NCBI RefSeq assembly: GCF_000143415.4
Contig: NW_003314284.1
Coordinates: 246,681-310,680, forward strand
Length of the DNA: 64,000 nucleotides
DNA from: Selaginella moellendorffii
Lineage: Eukaryota; Streptophyta; Lycopodiopsida; Selaginellales; Selaginellaceae
Reading direction: 5' to 3'
Shown: piece by piece, positions 12,830 to 24,596 of the stretch
How the letters are laid out: each line of letters starts with the position of its first letter
How positions within the stretch are numbered: the stretch's first letter is position 1
Translations under genes and position numbers: made by a program
Notes under the pieces: model-generated
What the model was told of the DNA's origin: nothing
The model's database searches: none
What the model saw: the letters and a program-made list of their open reading frames with translations, nothing else

Positions 12830-15012
12830 TCAGGTGTAGGACTTGAGCAGGCCCAGCGTGTAGAGAAGTCTCTCCGAGTGTGAGCGGAAGAAGCTCCCGA
12901 GCGAGAAGCGAGCAGCCGACTTGTCGGCCGATTCGGTCGGGGATGAATGGAGCATCTTCGGGGGGAATCTCTCCTGCGTCACCTTAAGGATGGCCAGCCC
13001 GACCTCCTCCCGGATCGCCTCCACCACTCTCATGTCCACGCTCCCGCCGTTGGCGTCCGTGACGTAGAACACATTCACGGCCATGTCGTCTCGGGTCGTC
13101 ACCTCGGCCCTCGCCACGGACAGGCCGTTTTCTCGGAAGATCCGGGTTACGTCCGACAGCAAACCGATCCTGTCCTGTGTGGACAGCTCCAGCCTCACGC
13201 CCTGATGCCGAAAGGAATTAGTTAGATACAGATCCAAGAGAAGAAAAGAACAAAAGAGGAGCTCTTGGTACCTGTGAAGCTCTACGTAGAATAGCAGCCT
13301 CCAGACAGCGAACGACTCTTTGTCGTTCAGTTTCGGTATTGAGCGTGTATCCGTCAAGATGCCGAATGTAATACTCCTGCGGATCAAACAAACAGGGCCA
13401 GCGTGAGTCCAAAAGCACAAGAGAAACCGATCATACACATCGAAAAAACACACAAGCTTGGCAACCAGGCCTCGCAACACGCATAACAGACATAGATCCG
13501 AAAACGGACACCGCAAGCGTCCAGAACAAGCTCCAGATTCCACTCGCAAACACCCGCGGAACACACAAGACAACTTCCAAGAGATCCATTTTGCGAGTAG
13601 CACCAAGTCAAGCCGGCGTCAAAGCGACAATAAACAAAACACAGTCCAAGTCACACAACACACTTCCGCGAAAGAAAAACACGCAAAGACCAACACGAAG
13701 AAAAACATGAAAGAAAACATAAAAGGAAAAAGGAAAACAATCAGAGCGAAAAATAGTACCTGGAACGCATTCGGGCCCTCTGAGTCGATGGTGGCGTGGA
13801 AAACCACATACTCCATGTCGGTGAGCGTACACACGGTATCGAACAACAGTTTGGGACGGTCCGCGCACTGCACCGTGACAACCGAGTAGCCTTTCTCCAC
13901 GCAATTCTTGACTGTTACGGTCGGCCTCCCCTTGTAGTCGACCGAGTCCGAGATGGAAGTCGGGGCCGGGCTCAACGCGGCCTCCTCTTCTGCTACCTCC
14001 ATCTCCTCCTCCTTGTCCGCGGACATCATCTGATGGAGCCTCCTCTCCGTGTGAGTAAGTCCCATGGCAAAGTCCGTCCTGGCAGTCTTGCCGTCGAGCG
14101 AATCGCCCTTCATCACCTGCCCGAGCATCTGTTTGATATGGCAGAGCTTGGTGGGATCTTTCACTGGACCTCCATGGCCTTCGTGGTCGGTCACATAAAC
14201 CATGCACGCCACTCTTGTGTTGTGAGTCCACACCTCCGCGGCCACAACGTTGCAGCCAAGGCTGGCGAGGACGGCCGAGATCTCGGAAAGCAGACCCGGG
14301 CGGTCGTTGCCGGTTAGCTCGATGGCCGTGTGCTCAGCCAGCGACTGGACTCCAATTGTTCGAGCTCCAGAGCAAGTTCTATACGCTTGGCATACGCCTT
14401 TCTCGCCAAGAGCCTGGAATGGGAAAGTTACAAGCGTTGTTAGCGAGGCAAAGAAGATTGATGTGGGAGAAGGAAGAGTTCTACATACATGCTCGATGTG
14501 GGCGATGACCTTCTCGTCGGAGAGCTTGTTCCCATCACGATCTGTGACATGGAAGACTGAAAGAGGGGAGAAAACAAACATGTAAGAGCTTCGCTTGAGA
14601 TGCTTGATCGTAAGAGAATGGAGACTTACCGTCCATAAACCATCCACCATCGGAGGAGATGAAGGCCTTGAGTATCGACAGGTCGAGATCTGTGAGGACC
14701 TGGACGACATCGAGAAGAATCCCATGCCGGTTTGAGCTATCAAGCTGGAAAGAAAAAGAGGCAAATCTTAAGAACAAAAGGAGAAAAAAAAAGGAAATGG
14801 TTCGCGAGAGCTCACCTTGATGATGGTGGCGTGCTCCGAAACCTTGTTATCGATCACAACTCTGAGAAGACCATCACGAAATCAGTCAGCAAGAATTTTT
14901 TTTCTTTTTTTTTGGTGAGAGCGAACCTTGGAGGATTGATCCTGGCGGCCAGCGTCTCATACTCGGGATCGAAATACGGCCAGCCCCTTCCAGTAGCCAC
15001 CGCCGCAACCAT
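12830..15012 (-). CDS. ACT domain repeat (ACR) protein
   Basis: Plant ACR family, thought to sense amino acids through tandem ACT domains; the biochemical role of most members is unknown. Minus-strand exons 15012..14927, 14861..14816, 14744..14630, 14556..14489, 14413..13760, 13376..13272, 13201..12830 give 481 residues, typical for ACR3/4/5/6/8. Four ACT repeats are visible by their start motifs: LDSSNRHGILLDVVQVLTDL, ELTGNDRPGLLSEISAVLASL, VQCADRPKLLFDTVCTLTDM and LSTQDRIGLLSDVTRIFREN. An acidic linker (KEEEMEVAEEEAAL) lies between repeats 2 and 3. The N-terminus PYFDPEYETLAARINPP is the conserved family start. No catalytic domain is attached. Confidence 0.94.
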
Positions 15013-15319
15013 TTTCTACGAAGAACCAAATCTCTAAGAAGACCAGAGATCTCGAGATTCTTCCACGAAATCAGGGCCTCCACTCTCTCCACCTGCGATG
15101 AGCCAGTTCCAGCGCTTCCAAAACCCCTCTCTTCTCCCGACCTGTGGCTGGCTGCCCGGCTGCTGTGCGCCCGCGCCGCCTACCACCGGGAATCACACCA
15201 AAATCACCTCCCAGCGCGCAGCAAATCTGAAATCCGACGAAATCCAGAAATTCCCTGGATTCCAGCGAAAACGCGCGCGATCTCTCGCGGCGGCTCCTCT
15301 CTTTTCTCTCTCTCCTCGC

Positions 15320-18033
15320 TGTGGAAGAACTCTGTTGTAATGTTAAGGCGGGCCACTTTTATCTTTAGGGTTCTTCCTTGTTAAGTAGTCTGCCAGCCAC
15401 ATTTAGAGCCATTTGTTTGGAGCTGTTAACCATATACTGGCGTGACACGTGGCACACGCAGATTTAGCGGGGAAATAGCGAAAGGGCGGGAAAATCAACC
15501 GGCCGGAAAATTAAATGGTTGATTTTAATGCGGCGCCGACCGGCGGGGACGTTACAGGGCGGCGGCCGTTTTCCTGAGAGTTAGGTAAATGCGCAAACCG
15601 GTGCCGCCGGTGGCCAGCAACCGGTACGGGCTGCAGCCGGTTACGCCCACCAGGTGGGGCTACCGTAGCCCGTCCGGGCCGTCACCCTTTAAGTTAACGG
15701 CCGTCGCCCCCGTCGCTTCAAATTCCGCCAGCTGGCAGCCAGCTAAGCACGTGCACGGGCAATGGCGCGAAATGGGCTGTCGGCACGCGCTGACAGGGTG
15801 GCAATGAGTACGGACGGTACGGGCCTTCCTTCGCGGCGCCGGTCGGGGCGCGCCAAAGGCCGTGGTAAAAAAAAACGAAAACGAGGGAATTGACCGGGGC
15901 CGGGACTGGCCGGGCCGGGCAGCAGCTAAAGCGCATGTCATTTAATTGGCCCGTCCCAAGGGTGGCGGAATGACATGACGTGGAGGGAGGGGAAGTGCGC
16001 ATTAAAGCCGGCGTCCCCGAAATATCCAACAACACACGCGCCACGTCACTCTCGCGCAACTTGGACTGGGTGGTGCCTATGACATGGTGCCGGCGGGGGG
16101 CACTTTCGACAGCGCCTTTAAAAGTCCTTTCCCACTTGTTGGTTAAAATGCCGGGGACGGGAAAATCCCCTCCCGCCAGCCAGGCAAAGTCATGCCTAGA
16201 GCAAAGCGTCGTGTCAGAGAGATGGGCGTTTTGGCCCCCCCATCTTTGCCCAAAATGGGCCACCAGCCCTAAAAGTGGATGTGAATATTCCCGCCTTGTG
16301 ATCTCGCGCCACATGGCGTGACGTGGCGCGCCCCTAGTGGTGAGGTGTTGAGAGGGAGGGAGCATCATATCTGTGGCATTGAGGAATTGGGGGGCCAAAT
16401 CTTCCTTTATGTGCCCTATTTTCCCATGTGCAACACATTTGCTTTTTGAAAGTTTGGCGCGACCACCGGATATTCGCTGCACAGAGAGGAGAATCCAATT
16501 CGGTGTTAAACTCCTGCAAGTTTCTCTAGCGGGGCTTTTGGAGATTTTCTATTGGTGATGGATGGGTCGAATGACAAATTGCCAAGAACTGGGATGGACG
16601 CATTCAAATGCCCAATGGTGGCTTTTCGAATTGTTTAAGGATCACGCCAGCTCTTAAAGCTTTTGTGTGGCATAGCTCGCCGTTGGTCGTGTGAAAGCGC
16701 TGGAATCTCCAAGCACGCCACAGGCCACCACACAACTGCTTAAGCTAGCGCAAAAAATTGGTTTTCTAAGGGGAAAACTTTTCGAGGACTCGAGAGCTCG
16801 AATGGGATGAGAGAATGTGTGGTGCGGGTGGACTGGTTGATTCCCCTGTTGCATTTCCGGGAATAGTCTAAACGCAAAATGATATGGAATCTCCGCGAGA
16901 ATCGTGGAGCCGTGTCAAGCAAGGTCGTGAGATTGTTTTACCTCCCGATCTTCCTAAACGCTGGTCATGTCAAATATAATAGAAAAGAAAAAGAAAATAT
17001 CAAATATATTTTTGCTTTTCTGGCTTCTGGAGAAGCCGAGAGGTCAGGAGAGAGAGATTCTGTTGGTCAACAAACCCTATGTAAATTCACATGGTATACA
17101 CAAAGAAAAATTTATATAAATTCGATCATGTGATCAATCTCATGAACTGGGAGCCAGCAAAATCATGGGCCTTTGCGTGACACCTTAGATCCTGTCGTGC
17201 CATTAAGAAAATCAGAAATCTCCAGACCCGAGAGCTTGAGGAATCGAAATCACCCACATGGGGAAGTGAAGTAGCGATCAGTGACAAAAACAAAGACAGT
17301 CCATGGTACCAGATGGAGCATCAAGAAAAAAAAAAATTAAAATCTCGTTGTAAGATCTGGCACGAATCATCTGGATCCCGTTGTCAAGTTTTTTTATAAT
17401 TTATTTACGGATATTATAGTAAATACAAGCCAAGAACCACAGCTTTCCAGTTCAACTCGGAGATTTACAGTTCATCACGTCGTCGTTTTTGAGGCGCAAA
17501 GGTGGAATTCCAGCAGTAACAACAAAGAACACGATGAGGGCCTCTTCGTGTTCGTGTTCTTGTCGGCCACAAGAGCGATTGTTTCTATGGCTTGTTGCCT
17601 GATCCAATTTTAATATGCCTCCGTGAGCCTGCTGCCACGTTAGAAGCTCTTTGATGCTCTTTACCAGACATGGATTAGCTCGTCCACCATTTTTTAATCT
17701 CAGCTTTTCTTTCTAGTTGTTTGTGACACATTTAGGTGTAAACAAGCTTTCCAAGTTGGTACTGATATGATCCTACGATTAAATACCATTCCCAGCACTG
17801 CAGGCTTGACAACAAAGTCGTGCTCATCTCGAAAAAACATTGATCTCTCGCCCATTTTTAAAAAACCAAAGCAATTGGATCCAAACAGGCATGCTAGTTA
17901 GAATAAATCAATCACAAACGGTTGAGATTCCGCATTAAATTACAATGTTCAATCACTCAAAAACACGATCCCCCAGCTGCCCTCCGTTGGATTGGAATCT
18001 ATCCAACCGCCTGGATGGATCTATACGAAAGAA
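15320..18033. other. Gene-poor stretch
   Basis: No gene recognised over about 2.7 kb. 15320-16600 is GC-rich, with repeated GGCCGG/CCGGTG-like words; 16900-17950 turns AT-rich. The longest open frames here (for example minus strand 15718-16482) show no family signature, low-complexity composition and no splice logic, so I do not call them. It may be a decayed non-coding repeat. Confidence 0.4.
15446..15451. promoter_or_regulatory. G-box upstream of ACR gene
   Basis: Perfect palindrome CACGTG in the context ACACGTGGCA, 434 bp upstream of the ACR start codon. In plants this core binds bZIP and bHLH factors and the ACGTGGC form is an ABA-response element. Function here is inference. Confidence 0.45.
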
Positions 18034-18327
18034 ATGCTTGCTCGAATCTCTTCCCCTTGGATGGGAGTACTATACGGTCTACGTACCGTCTTGGGTCCCA
18101 TGCTCTTGGAGATTGAATATGAAGTGTTTACAGTCCACTCAGAGGATTTGGATCTAAAATCTCATCTGGAAGATCAAATGCCGTACGTAAGATTTTTTTT
18201 TTTCTTCGGTGCAGTACGACAACATGCTTGCTTGCTTTTTTCTTTTCCAAGTTGGATCCAGCAACACGAGCTAGCCCAAGCATTTCTACTCCCAATTGAA
18301 GACTACAACAACAAAGGCTACGAACAA
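18034..18327 (+). CDS. Hypothetical small gene, unrecognised
   Basis: Two exons can be joined in phase: 18034..18182 and 18252..18327, with donor CC/GTACGTAAG and acceptor TTTTCCAAG. The product would start MLARISSPWMGVLYGLRTVL, contain DLDLKSHLEDQMP and continue as WIQQHELAQAFLLPIEDYNN across the junction. A further exon after a GTGGTC donor and a polypyrimidine acceptor near 18376 is possible. I do not recognise a family. The coding look rests on composition and splice fit only; it may be a fragment of a larger or broken gene. Confidence 0.25.
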
Positions 18328-18429
18328 GTGGTCATGTTCCCTTTTTTTTTTTCTTCTTGCTCTCTTTCTTGTTTCAGTGGATTTCACGGGCAAGGTCAAC
18401 AAAATCGGTTTCTATTCGGTTGAATGAAT

Positions 18430-19614
18430 CCATCGCGCCGTATATTTCTACGTTTTTTATGCCACGCTGCCCGCATGTGAGGATTGAAGTCCGGCAGAGG
18501 CAGCTTTGACTGGAATCACATGAATCTTGACACAGCCCAGACAAACAAAAAAAAAAAGTTAGAAAAGAAAGTCGTAAAGAAGGAAGAATAAAAGAGAGAC
18601 TATACTAACCTTGCTGGCTTGCTTTGCTGGAAGCCCTGTGGAATCTAGGGGGTTGACATTCCACTCCATTTGTCAACCTGTCATGAGCGGAGAACTTGGA
18701 GCTGCGAGAGGAGCGGAGCGGGCGGCTCGGGTCTATGTCAGCTGCCCGAGGGAGCTGTGACACCAACAGGCCGACCAAAGACGACCATTCAAGCTTTGGC
18801 TGCGTCACAGAGCTCTCCTAAAACGAAAAGAACCTCGTTTCGCTGACCGGATCTAAGTGAAGCCCTCCCGCTGGGTAGATAATACTGGTGGTATCGTAGG
18901 CCGGCAAGAAGCACCCGGTCAGAAACGAAAGAGATGCGGTTTCTAGATGAATGACGAGAACCTGGATAATGCGACAGCGTTGTGACGGAATCACAAGATC
19001 ACAGACCATTCCTTTGAAAGTCCTGGAAACTTCGGCAAGGCGCATAGGGTGTCAAGCACGAAAAAAGAAGAAGGGAGGTTTACCTCAAGTCACGAATGTA
19101 AAGAGTTGCCGGACTAAGTCACAGTTGTTCGCTGCGTCCTGAAGTCGAACTCATAGCAAAGCTATACCACGTCAACTTCAACTTCGACAAAACCTTGGGA
19201 AGGTACCGTGCAGACAAAATTCCAGTTTTTCGCTCTCGAGCCTGAAAATGAACGTCTACATTAGCCGCGTAGTTGCGTTCCCAACAAGTCCTGCCTTTGC
19301 GCATGGATTGTCGAGAGAAGGTGTCATTTGCTCCAATAAGTCGCATCTGCGCCGTCACCGTCTGTCTGGAATAAACTGATTCGTTGTGAAAGCCTGTAGA
19401 GTTTGTCAGCCCAAGCCTCCAACTAAACAATTTCGTACCGGAAGCGTGCCGTCGAACTCTTGTTACACATATCTTCCCGGCTAGACGAACTTTGTTTAGC
19501 AGTCTGCATCCAATTTGCTGAGAGTGTTAACTAAGGACCGAGCTTCTAACTCCGGAAGAGCCAGATGTCGGCACAAACTGTTAATCGCCATAATGTGGTG
19601 CCTCTTAGACAGAT
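18430..19614 (-). other. Non-coding 3' flank of the ABC1 kinase gene
   Basis: About 1.2 kb with no recognisable coding region. Short open frames on both strands here have no family features. The part nearest 19600 should be the 3' untranslated region of the kinase gene. Confidence 0.35.
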
Positions 19615-22357
19615 TTATGTCCTATAAGGCGATAACAGCAAACAGGTAAGAGGCCCATCAGAGATATTTTCATACCATGGAAGCTTGCGAACCAATGCTG
19701 CAGGATCCTTGTCCCACTCGGCCACTCCAAGGCTTTTCCCTGTAAGTTCGTCAGCGTAGCGGAGAGCCTGCCTTTGTAGAAGCATGATAACGAACTTCTG
19801 AGACAGAATAAAGCTGTGGCGATACATGTCTGGTGCCACGCCAATGATTTGACGAGCAAGATCGACCAATGCTGCAGAGGCAACAATTAGTTGACACATT
19901 TGTTTGGGCAGGCCAAGTAATGTCACTTACCTGCACCAGATTTGTCCGAGAACAAGTAAGGTTGCAGCCAAGGCCACAGTCGCTGAAGTGTCTCTATAGA
20001 CTTTTTATCTTCTTGAGACAAGTGTATGGCACCAATAATGAAACCTGGAATAGGAAGTCCTAAAACAGAAGAGAAAAACTGCCAAACTTGGAGATGAGCA
20101 GTTCGAGACAAGGCATCAACCAAACGCACGAACTGAAAGAAAATGTTTTAGAGGATCTTTACCAAAACAAAAACATACCTCAGCCAGCGCAAGCTCTTGA
20201 ATAAAGCTTCCTTTAGGATCAAGTAGCAGAGACACTGATTGCTTGGCAAAATCGTCTGGAAAATCATTGCTGTGTTGCTCAAGAGACATGAGCTTCTGAA
20301 AGTCCTGAAAGCTGGTAAATATATACTCCAGTCTTGTCACATTGAGCTGATTGTTCTCGGAGTACAAAAAGTACTTGAGAACTTTTCGCATTCGAGAGCT
20401 GTAACCATGAGTACGTGTTATTCAACCTACAGCCAAAGTGGTTGCCAAACCTGTCATCGGTGACTAGACGCTTCGCGACATATGGATAACACTCCTTTGT
20501 GATAGTGTAGTCTGGATCAAATTCAAGGCCAATCCCTTCCAACAGCGAGAATGCGCGAATGATCAGTGAAAAGTACGATGGAACAACTAAAGGATAATCT
20601 TTGGAGATTTTTGCGATGCCATTGGATATCTGTGACACGAGAAATTAGCAGAAAGAATCAAGTAAAAATAAACTTACCTCTTGCATGTTAACCTTTCGTG
20701 CGCCGCCACCACGGAGTAGCTCCGTAAAAATTTGAGTAACTTCTGGTACTATTGTAGTAGTCATTCTAGGATCAGTTTGATCTGGCAAGAAACCCAGCTT
20801 CACAAGATCTTCGGCTACACCAACGTAATCGGAGTTTCCTACATGTGCCAGGTATTCAATCATTGCTAACTGCCGTTCTTCTGTAACCTGTGCTGTGGAT
20901 AACAATGTTTATTCGAATGGCAATGAAAAAAAACAAGAAATTGAAACGGTAAGCCCACCTCTGTCATTAATCCATAGTCTAAGATACAAAGGCGTCCATC
21001 CTCGGTCCGCAGAAGGTTTCCGGGATGAGGATCCGCATGAAGGAAACCACTCTCGAGAAGTTGAAACAAATAGCAAGTCAGAGCAGTATTTACCAGAGAC
21101 AATGCATTCGCTTCTCTGATTTCCGATAACTTCTCTCCATCAATCCATTTTGTCGTGAGAACCTAAAGGAGAACGTAAAACAAATGGGAAGTACAAGCAC
21201 GAGAAAAACTTTGTTACCTGACCAGATGTATACTCCATATAAACTTTGGGGATCACAACCATCGGAACTGGAGACATACTCTTTATAAATCTTTGCGCAT
21301 TATTGGCCTGCTAAATAACGTAAGATGCAAACACTGAAATGACCGTGGAACAAACCTCTTTGAAATAGTCAAGCTCGTCAAAAAACCGCAAAGCCCATGT
21401 GTCCAGAAGATCGACAAAGTCCGTGTGAGACTTTAACATGCGCTGTAAAGTGCCTGCGACTAGTCGCAAAATAAAAAGATCGCAAGCTATGACTTGGAGC
21501 ACTCCGGGCCTCTGTACTTTGACAGCAACGACGTCGCCATTACTTTTCAGTCGAGCTTTATACACCTGAAAGATGGATTTCACATTCCCTAGAGAATACC
21601 AAGTTTTGTACGCAGCGTACCTGGCCCAAAGAGCCCGCAGCAATTGGCTCCGATGAGATGTCGTAGAAAACATCGTTTCCAATATTCTTTTCGATCATTC
21701 GCGTAGCCAACTCGTTCGAGAATGGAGACACTTTGTCTTGAAGCTTTTGGAGCTGCTCCAAGTAAGCAGTGGATACCATGTCGGGTCGAATGCTCAAAGC
21801 TTGGCCAATCTATCGAAAAACACCGAAACAATTGATGAGCTTCCGAACAAAAGGGGAGAAAACATGAATTTGCGTACCTTGATAGCAGTCGGCCCGAGCT
21901 TAGTGATGAGCAGCAAGAATTCGGCAGCGCGACGCCTCTCGTTCTCTCTCGACTTATCTAAAGTCTTGTCAAGCACAATGCTTAAGATAAACAAGGAGCA
22001 CTCGGACGCTACAGCTAAAACTCTCGCAATCACTCTAAATGGCCGTGCTTGGAAATACGAAGAAATGGCATCTGGATCGTACCTCACGGAAAGCTCATCC
22101 ACACGGCGCGATCCCTCGATCCGACGCAGGATTTTCGACAATGCGGGCTCAAATCGCCTCGCCACAGAGCTAAACCTATCATTCAGTGCCGTGCGACGCT
22201 GCGCCAAGGAAAAAGAGGATCGCAAATGCGATCCTCTTCTCCCATTCCGCTGCAGAGAGCTCCATTCCACTCGAAATCTTCGTGGAATCCCTTCCTTGCC
22301 CGCTGAGAATCTTGGATCGACGAAGACCGCCCTGGATCCCCGAGCCTCGCAAGCCAT
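19615..22357 (-). CDS. ABC1-family atypical kinase (ABC1K/UbiB), probably plastid
   Basis: UbiB/AarF-type kinase; plant members regulate prenyl-lipid metabolism in plastid plastoglobules or ubiquinone in mitochondria. Minus-strand exons 22357..21878, 21809..21621, 21565..21356, 21307..21218, 21162..20959, 20887..20678, 20629..20451, 20398..20179, 20132..19931, 19871..19615 give 746 residues. Signatures: the KxGQ motif LGPTAIKIGQALSIRPD across exon 1/2, the unusual Ala-rich loop EPIAAGSLGQVYKA, VAVKVQRPG with the nucleotide-binding Lys, FDELDYFKEA, catalytic loop HADPHPGNLL, and metal-binding DYGL (a Tyr where DFG is common). The Ser/Arg-rich N-terminus without clear domain structure fits a transit peptide. 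The C-terminal 250 residues are typical of long plastid members. Shares a 146-bp intergenic region with RPS21. Confidence 0.93.
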
Positions 22358-22503
22358 GCCAAAATAAAATAAAAAAGATATGCTAAAGAACCCTAAACCA
22401 TGAAGACTTGAAAAACTTGAATCGCAGCCGTTTGTTCGCAGATCTAGGGTATCATTAGGGTTCTTTCGTTGTGCTGCGGCTGAGGAGGAGAAAGAGCGCC
22501 ATC
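22358..22503. promoter_or_regulatory. Divergent promoter between ABC1K and RPS21
   Basis: Only 146 bp separate the two start codons. The region holds two telo-box-like motifs in opposite orientations, AACCCTAAA at 22389 and TTAGGGTT at about 22455. This motif is well known in promoters of plant ribosomal protein genes. One region must therefore serve both genes, including both 5' untranslated parts. Confidence 0.6.
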
Positions 22504-22877
22504 ATGCAGAACGAGGAGGGCGAGAACGTCGATCTCTACATCCCCAGGAAGTGGTAAGCGCGAATCTCCCGCTTCCTTTGTGGCCGCTCTCATCAGCGCG
22601 ATTGATTTTCTTGCGCAGCTCGTCGACCAACAGGCTCATCACTTCCAAGGATCACGCGTCCGTGCAGATCAATGTCGGGCATCTGGATTCCCAGGGAGTT
22701 TACATCGGCAAGTACACCACATTCGCCTTCTGCGGCGCTGTCCGATCTCAGGTAAATCTCCGCGACTTTCTCTTCTCTTCGAGAGCTCTGAGTTCTTTTT
22801 CGTGCTCTTTCCAGGGAGATGTGGACAGTGCGCTGGATCGGCTATGGCAGAAGAAGAAAGCCGAGCTCAAGCAGTAG
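22504..22877 (+). CDS. RPS21: 40S ribosomal protein S21 (eS21)
   Basis: Small-subunit cytosolic ribosomal protein. Exons 22504..22553, 22619..22751, 22815..22877 give 81 residues, the normal size. The start [16 protein letters not shown], middle [20 protein letters not shown] and end [20 protein letters not shown] match the family throughout. The first intron splits the Cys codon of the conserved KCS-TN region. Confidence 0.97.
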
Positions 22878-23095
22878 CGGCGGTGAACCACCAAGAACTC
22901 GCTTCTCATGTTTTTTCTCGTTTCTCCTTGGATGAAATAGTAAAAGATCTTCCTTTCTGGAACACATTGTCTTCGTTCGCCAAAAAGCAATGCCAGAGTT
23001 TTTCCTTCGCTTGTAAACTCCCTGGGAATCCAGATGCCCTTTATTTCTTCGGAAAGTATAAATACTCGAACCCTAAAAACTCTCGTAACTTGGCT

Positions 23096-24102
23096 ATGGC
23101 GACTACAAGCAACGACGCACTTGCGGCATGGAAGGCTCAGTTGGCGTTTAAAGGAAAGGTGAGAACGTCCCTGATAGGCGATCTTCTGGGGTTAGTGGCG
23201 CCGAGCGTCCCAAAACGCGAACAAGAGGAGCTGCAATCGCTGCTCGCCGCGAGTGGCATCCACAGAGGAGAACAGCTGCGGAAATTCCATGCCGGCAAGC
23301 TTCTCGATATGGGCGTCTCGGAATGGGTGTGCAAGGTGCTGCTGGAGAAAGAGATCATACGCTCAGGTTGGTGAATCTTTTTGGCCTTCAAAGAATTATC
23401 TTGTCGATGGCAGGAATATCGACTCCCGTGGCGATGAGTGCGCTAGCGGCGTCGCGTGTGGACATCAAGTCGTCCGACCTGGCGATTTTCGACGGGGGAT
23501 ATGCGAGCCAGGAGCTGCTGGATCGGCTCCACAAGGAATTCCGCAACAAGACGTGGTTGGATCTGGCAAAGGCAGACATGCGAGAGGATGATGCCGAAGC
23601 CTTAGATTTCCGAAAGAAGGAGGTGGAGGCTCTCTATGGCTACCGCGCGGTCCTCAGGACAATTGTCAGGGAGGCGACGGTTCCATACGCTCTTCGCGAC
23701 GACGAATGCTACGTCGGGAGCTTCTACTTCATGAAACTCGCCAAAACATCTCATGATTCGAAAGAGAGGGAATGGTCGCGGGTGGTGTGGATGCTGCAAG
23801 TGCAGAGCGATGAGATGGAGTTCGCGGAGGCGCTGGGGAGATTGATCCAGGGCATGCAGAAGATCCAGCAGCACCAGGCCTCGAGAGATCTGGCGTACGG
23901 AGTCGTTTGTGGCACGAAGTTCGTGAATGTTTACGAGTTCCATCTCCAGCTTGGCAGCGATGCTGGAGTTCTTCCCCAGGCAGTAGAGAAGTACGAATTT
24001 ACTTTGTATCAGCCCTTGGCGGGGTTTGAAGCGATCGTCACCCTCATGTGTGCTAGCGAAAAGGCTCACGGTTTTGTAGGTGATGAATTGGAAGAACCCT
24101 AG
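23096..24102 (+). CDS. Unrecognised two-exon gene
   Basis: Exons 23096..23366 and 23414..24102 join in phase through a 47-bp intron to give 319 residues starting MATTSNDALAAWKAQLAFKG. I do not recognise a domain. The protein is soluble, rich in Glu, Lys and Leu, with amphipathic helices (for example RKKEVEALYGYRAVLRTIVR and EFAEALGRLIQGMQKIQQHQ) and no signal peptide. The frame is open upstream of the ATG back to about 22880, so a longer N-terminus spliced from further up cannot be excluded. The in-phase splice and long second exon argue it is real. It may belong to a lineage-specific family. Confidence 0.6.
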
Positions 24103-24158
24103 ATGATTTGAAAGAACCCTAATCCTTACAAGAACCCAATTTCGAATTTGCCGCCCGA

Positions 24159-24312
24159 CACGTGGTGGGGCACGCATGCTGTCACGTTTGCGTGTTGCGT
24201 ATGCGTGTCCCCATGCCGTGTAACGAAGGTAGATCGTGTGGTGGGGTAACCGGCATATTCACGAGATATCCTCTCCACTTAAGCTTATCCTAACAACCGA
24301 CGGCGCCACGTG
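24159..24312. promoter_or_regulatory. Two G-boxes upstream of the RSH gene
   Basis: CACGTG palindromes at 24159-24164 (ACACGTGGTG) and 24307-24312 (CCACGTGGGC), 285-440 bp before the RSH start. Both have the ACGTGG extension of ABA-response elements. RSH2/3-type genes in flowering plants respond to stress hormones; a similar response here is inference. Confidence 0.5.
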
Positions 24313-24596
24313 GGCGGAATTAGGAAAGAGCCCGGAAAAATCGGCGGTGGAGATGCCGGCGGCGCAGCAGCGGCGCCGCTTCGTTGCTTCAAGAACCAGC
24401 TAGGGTTTATATTTCTGGGCAGGGCGCCGCGACGCGGGGAGCTTCCAATCGTGTAAGATCTGCGTAGCTAGGGTCGTGTTTGTCTGGGGATTCGGCCATG
24501 GGAGGCGATTTTAGGATACAGAGATTAAGGATCCTATAGCGGTGGCGCAGGGCGATCTAGGATTCCAGCACAGGCTTGATCGATTCGAGGCGGCAG

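Noticed and set aside
15718-16482. Long open frame on the minus strand (254 residues)
   Set aside because: GC-rich composition, no family motif, no matching start context or splice sites, and overlapping open frames on the other strand; looks like chance.
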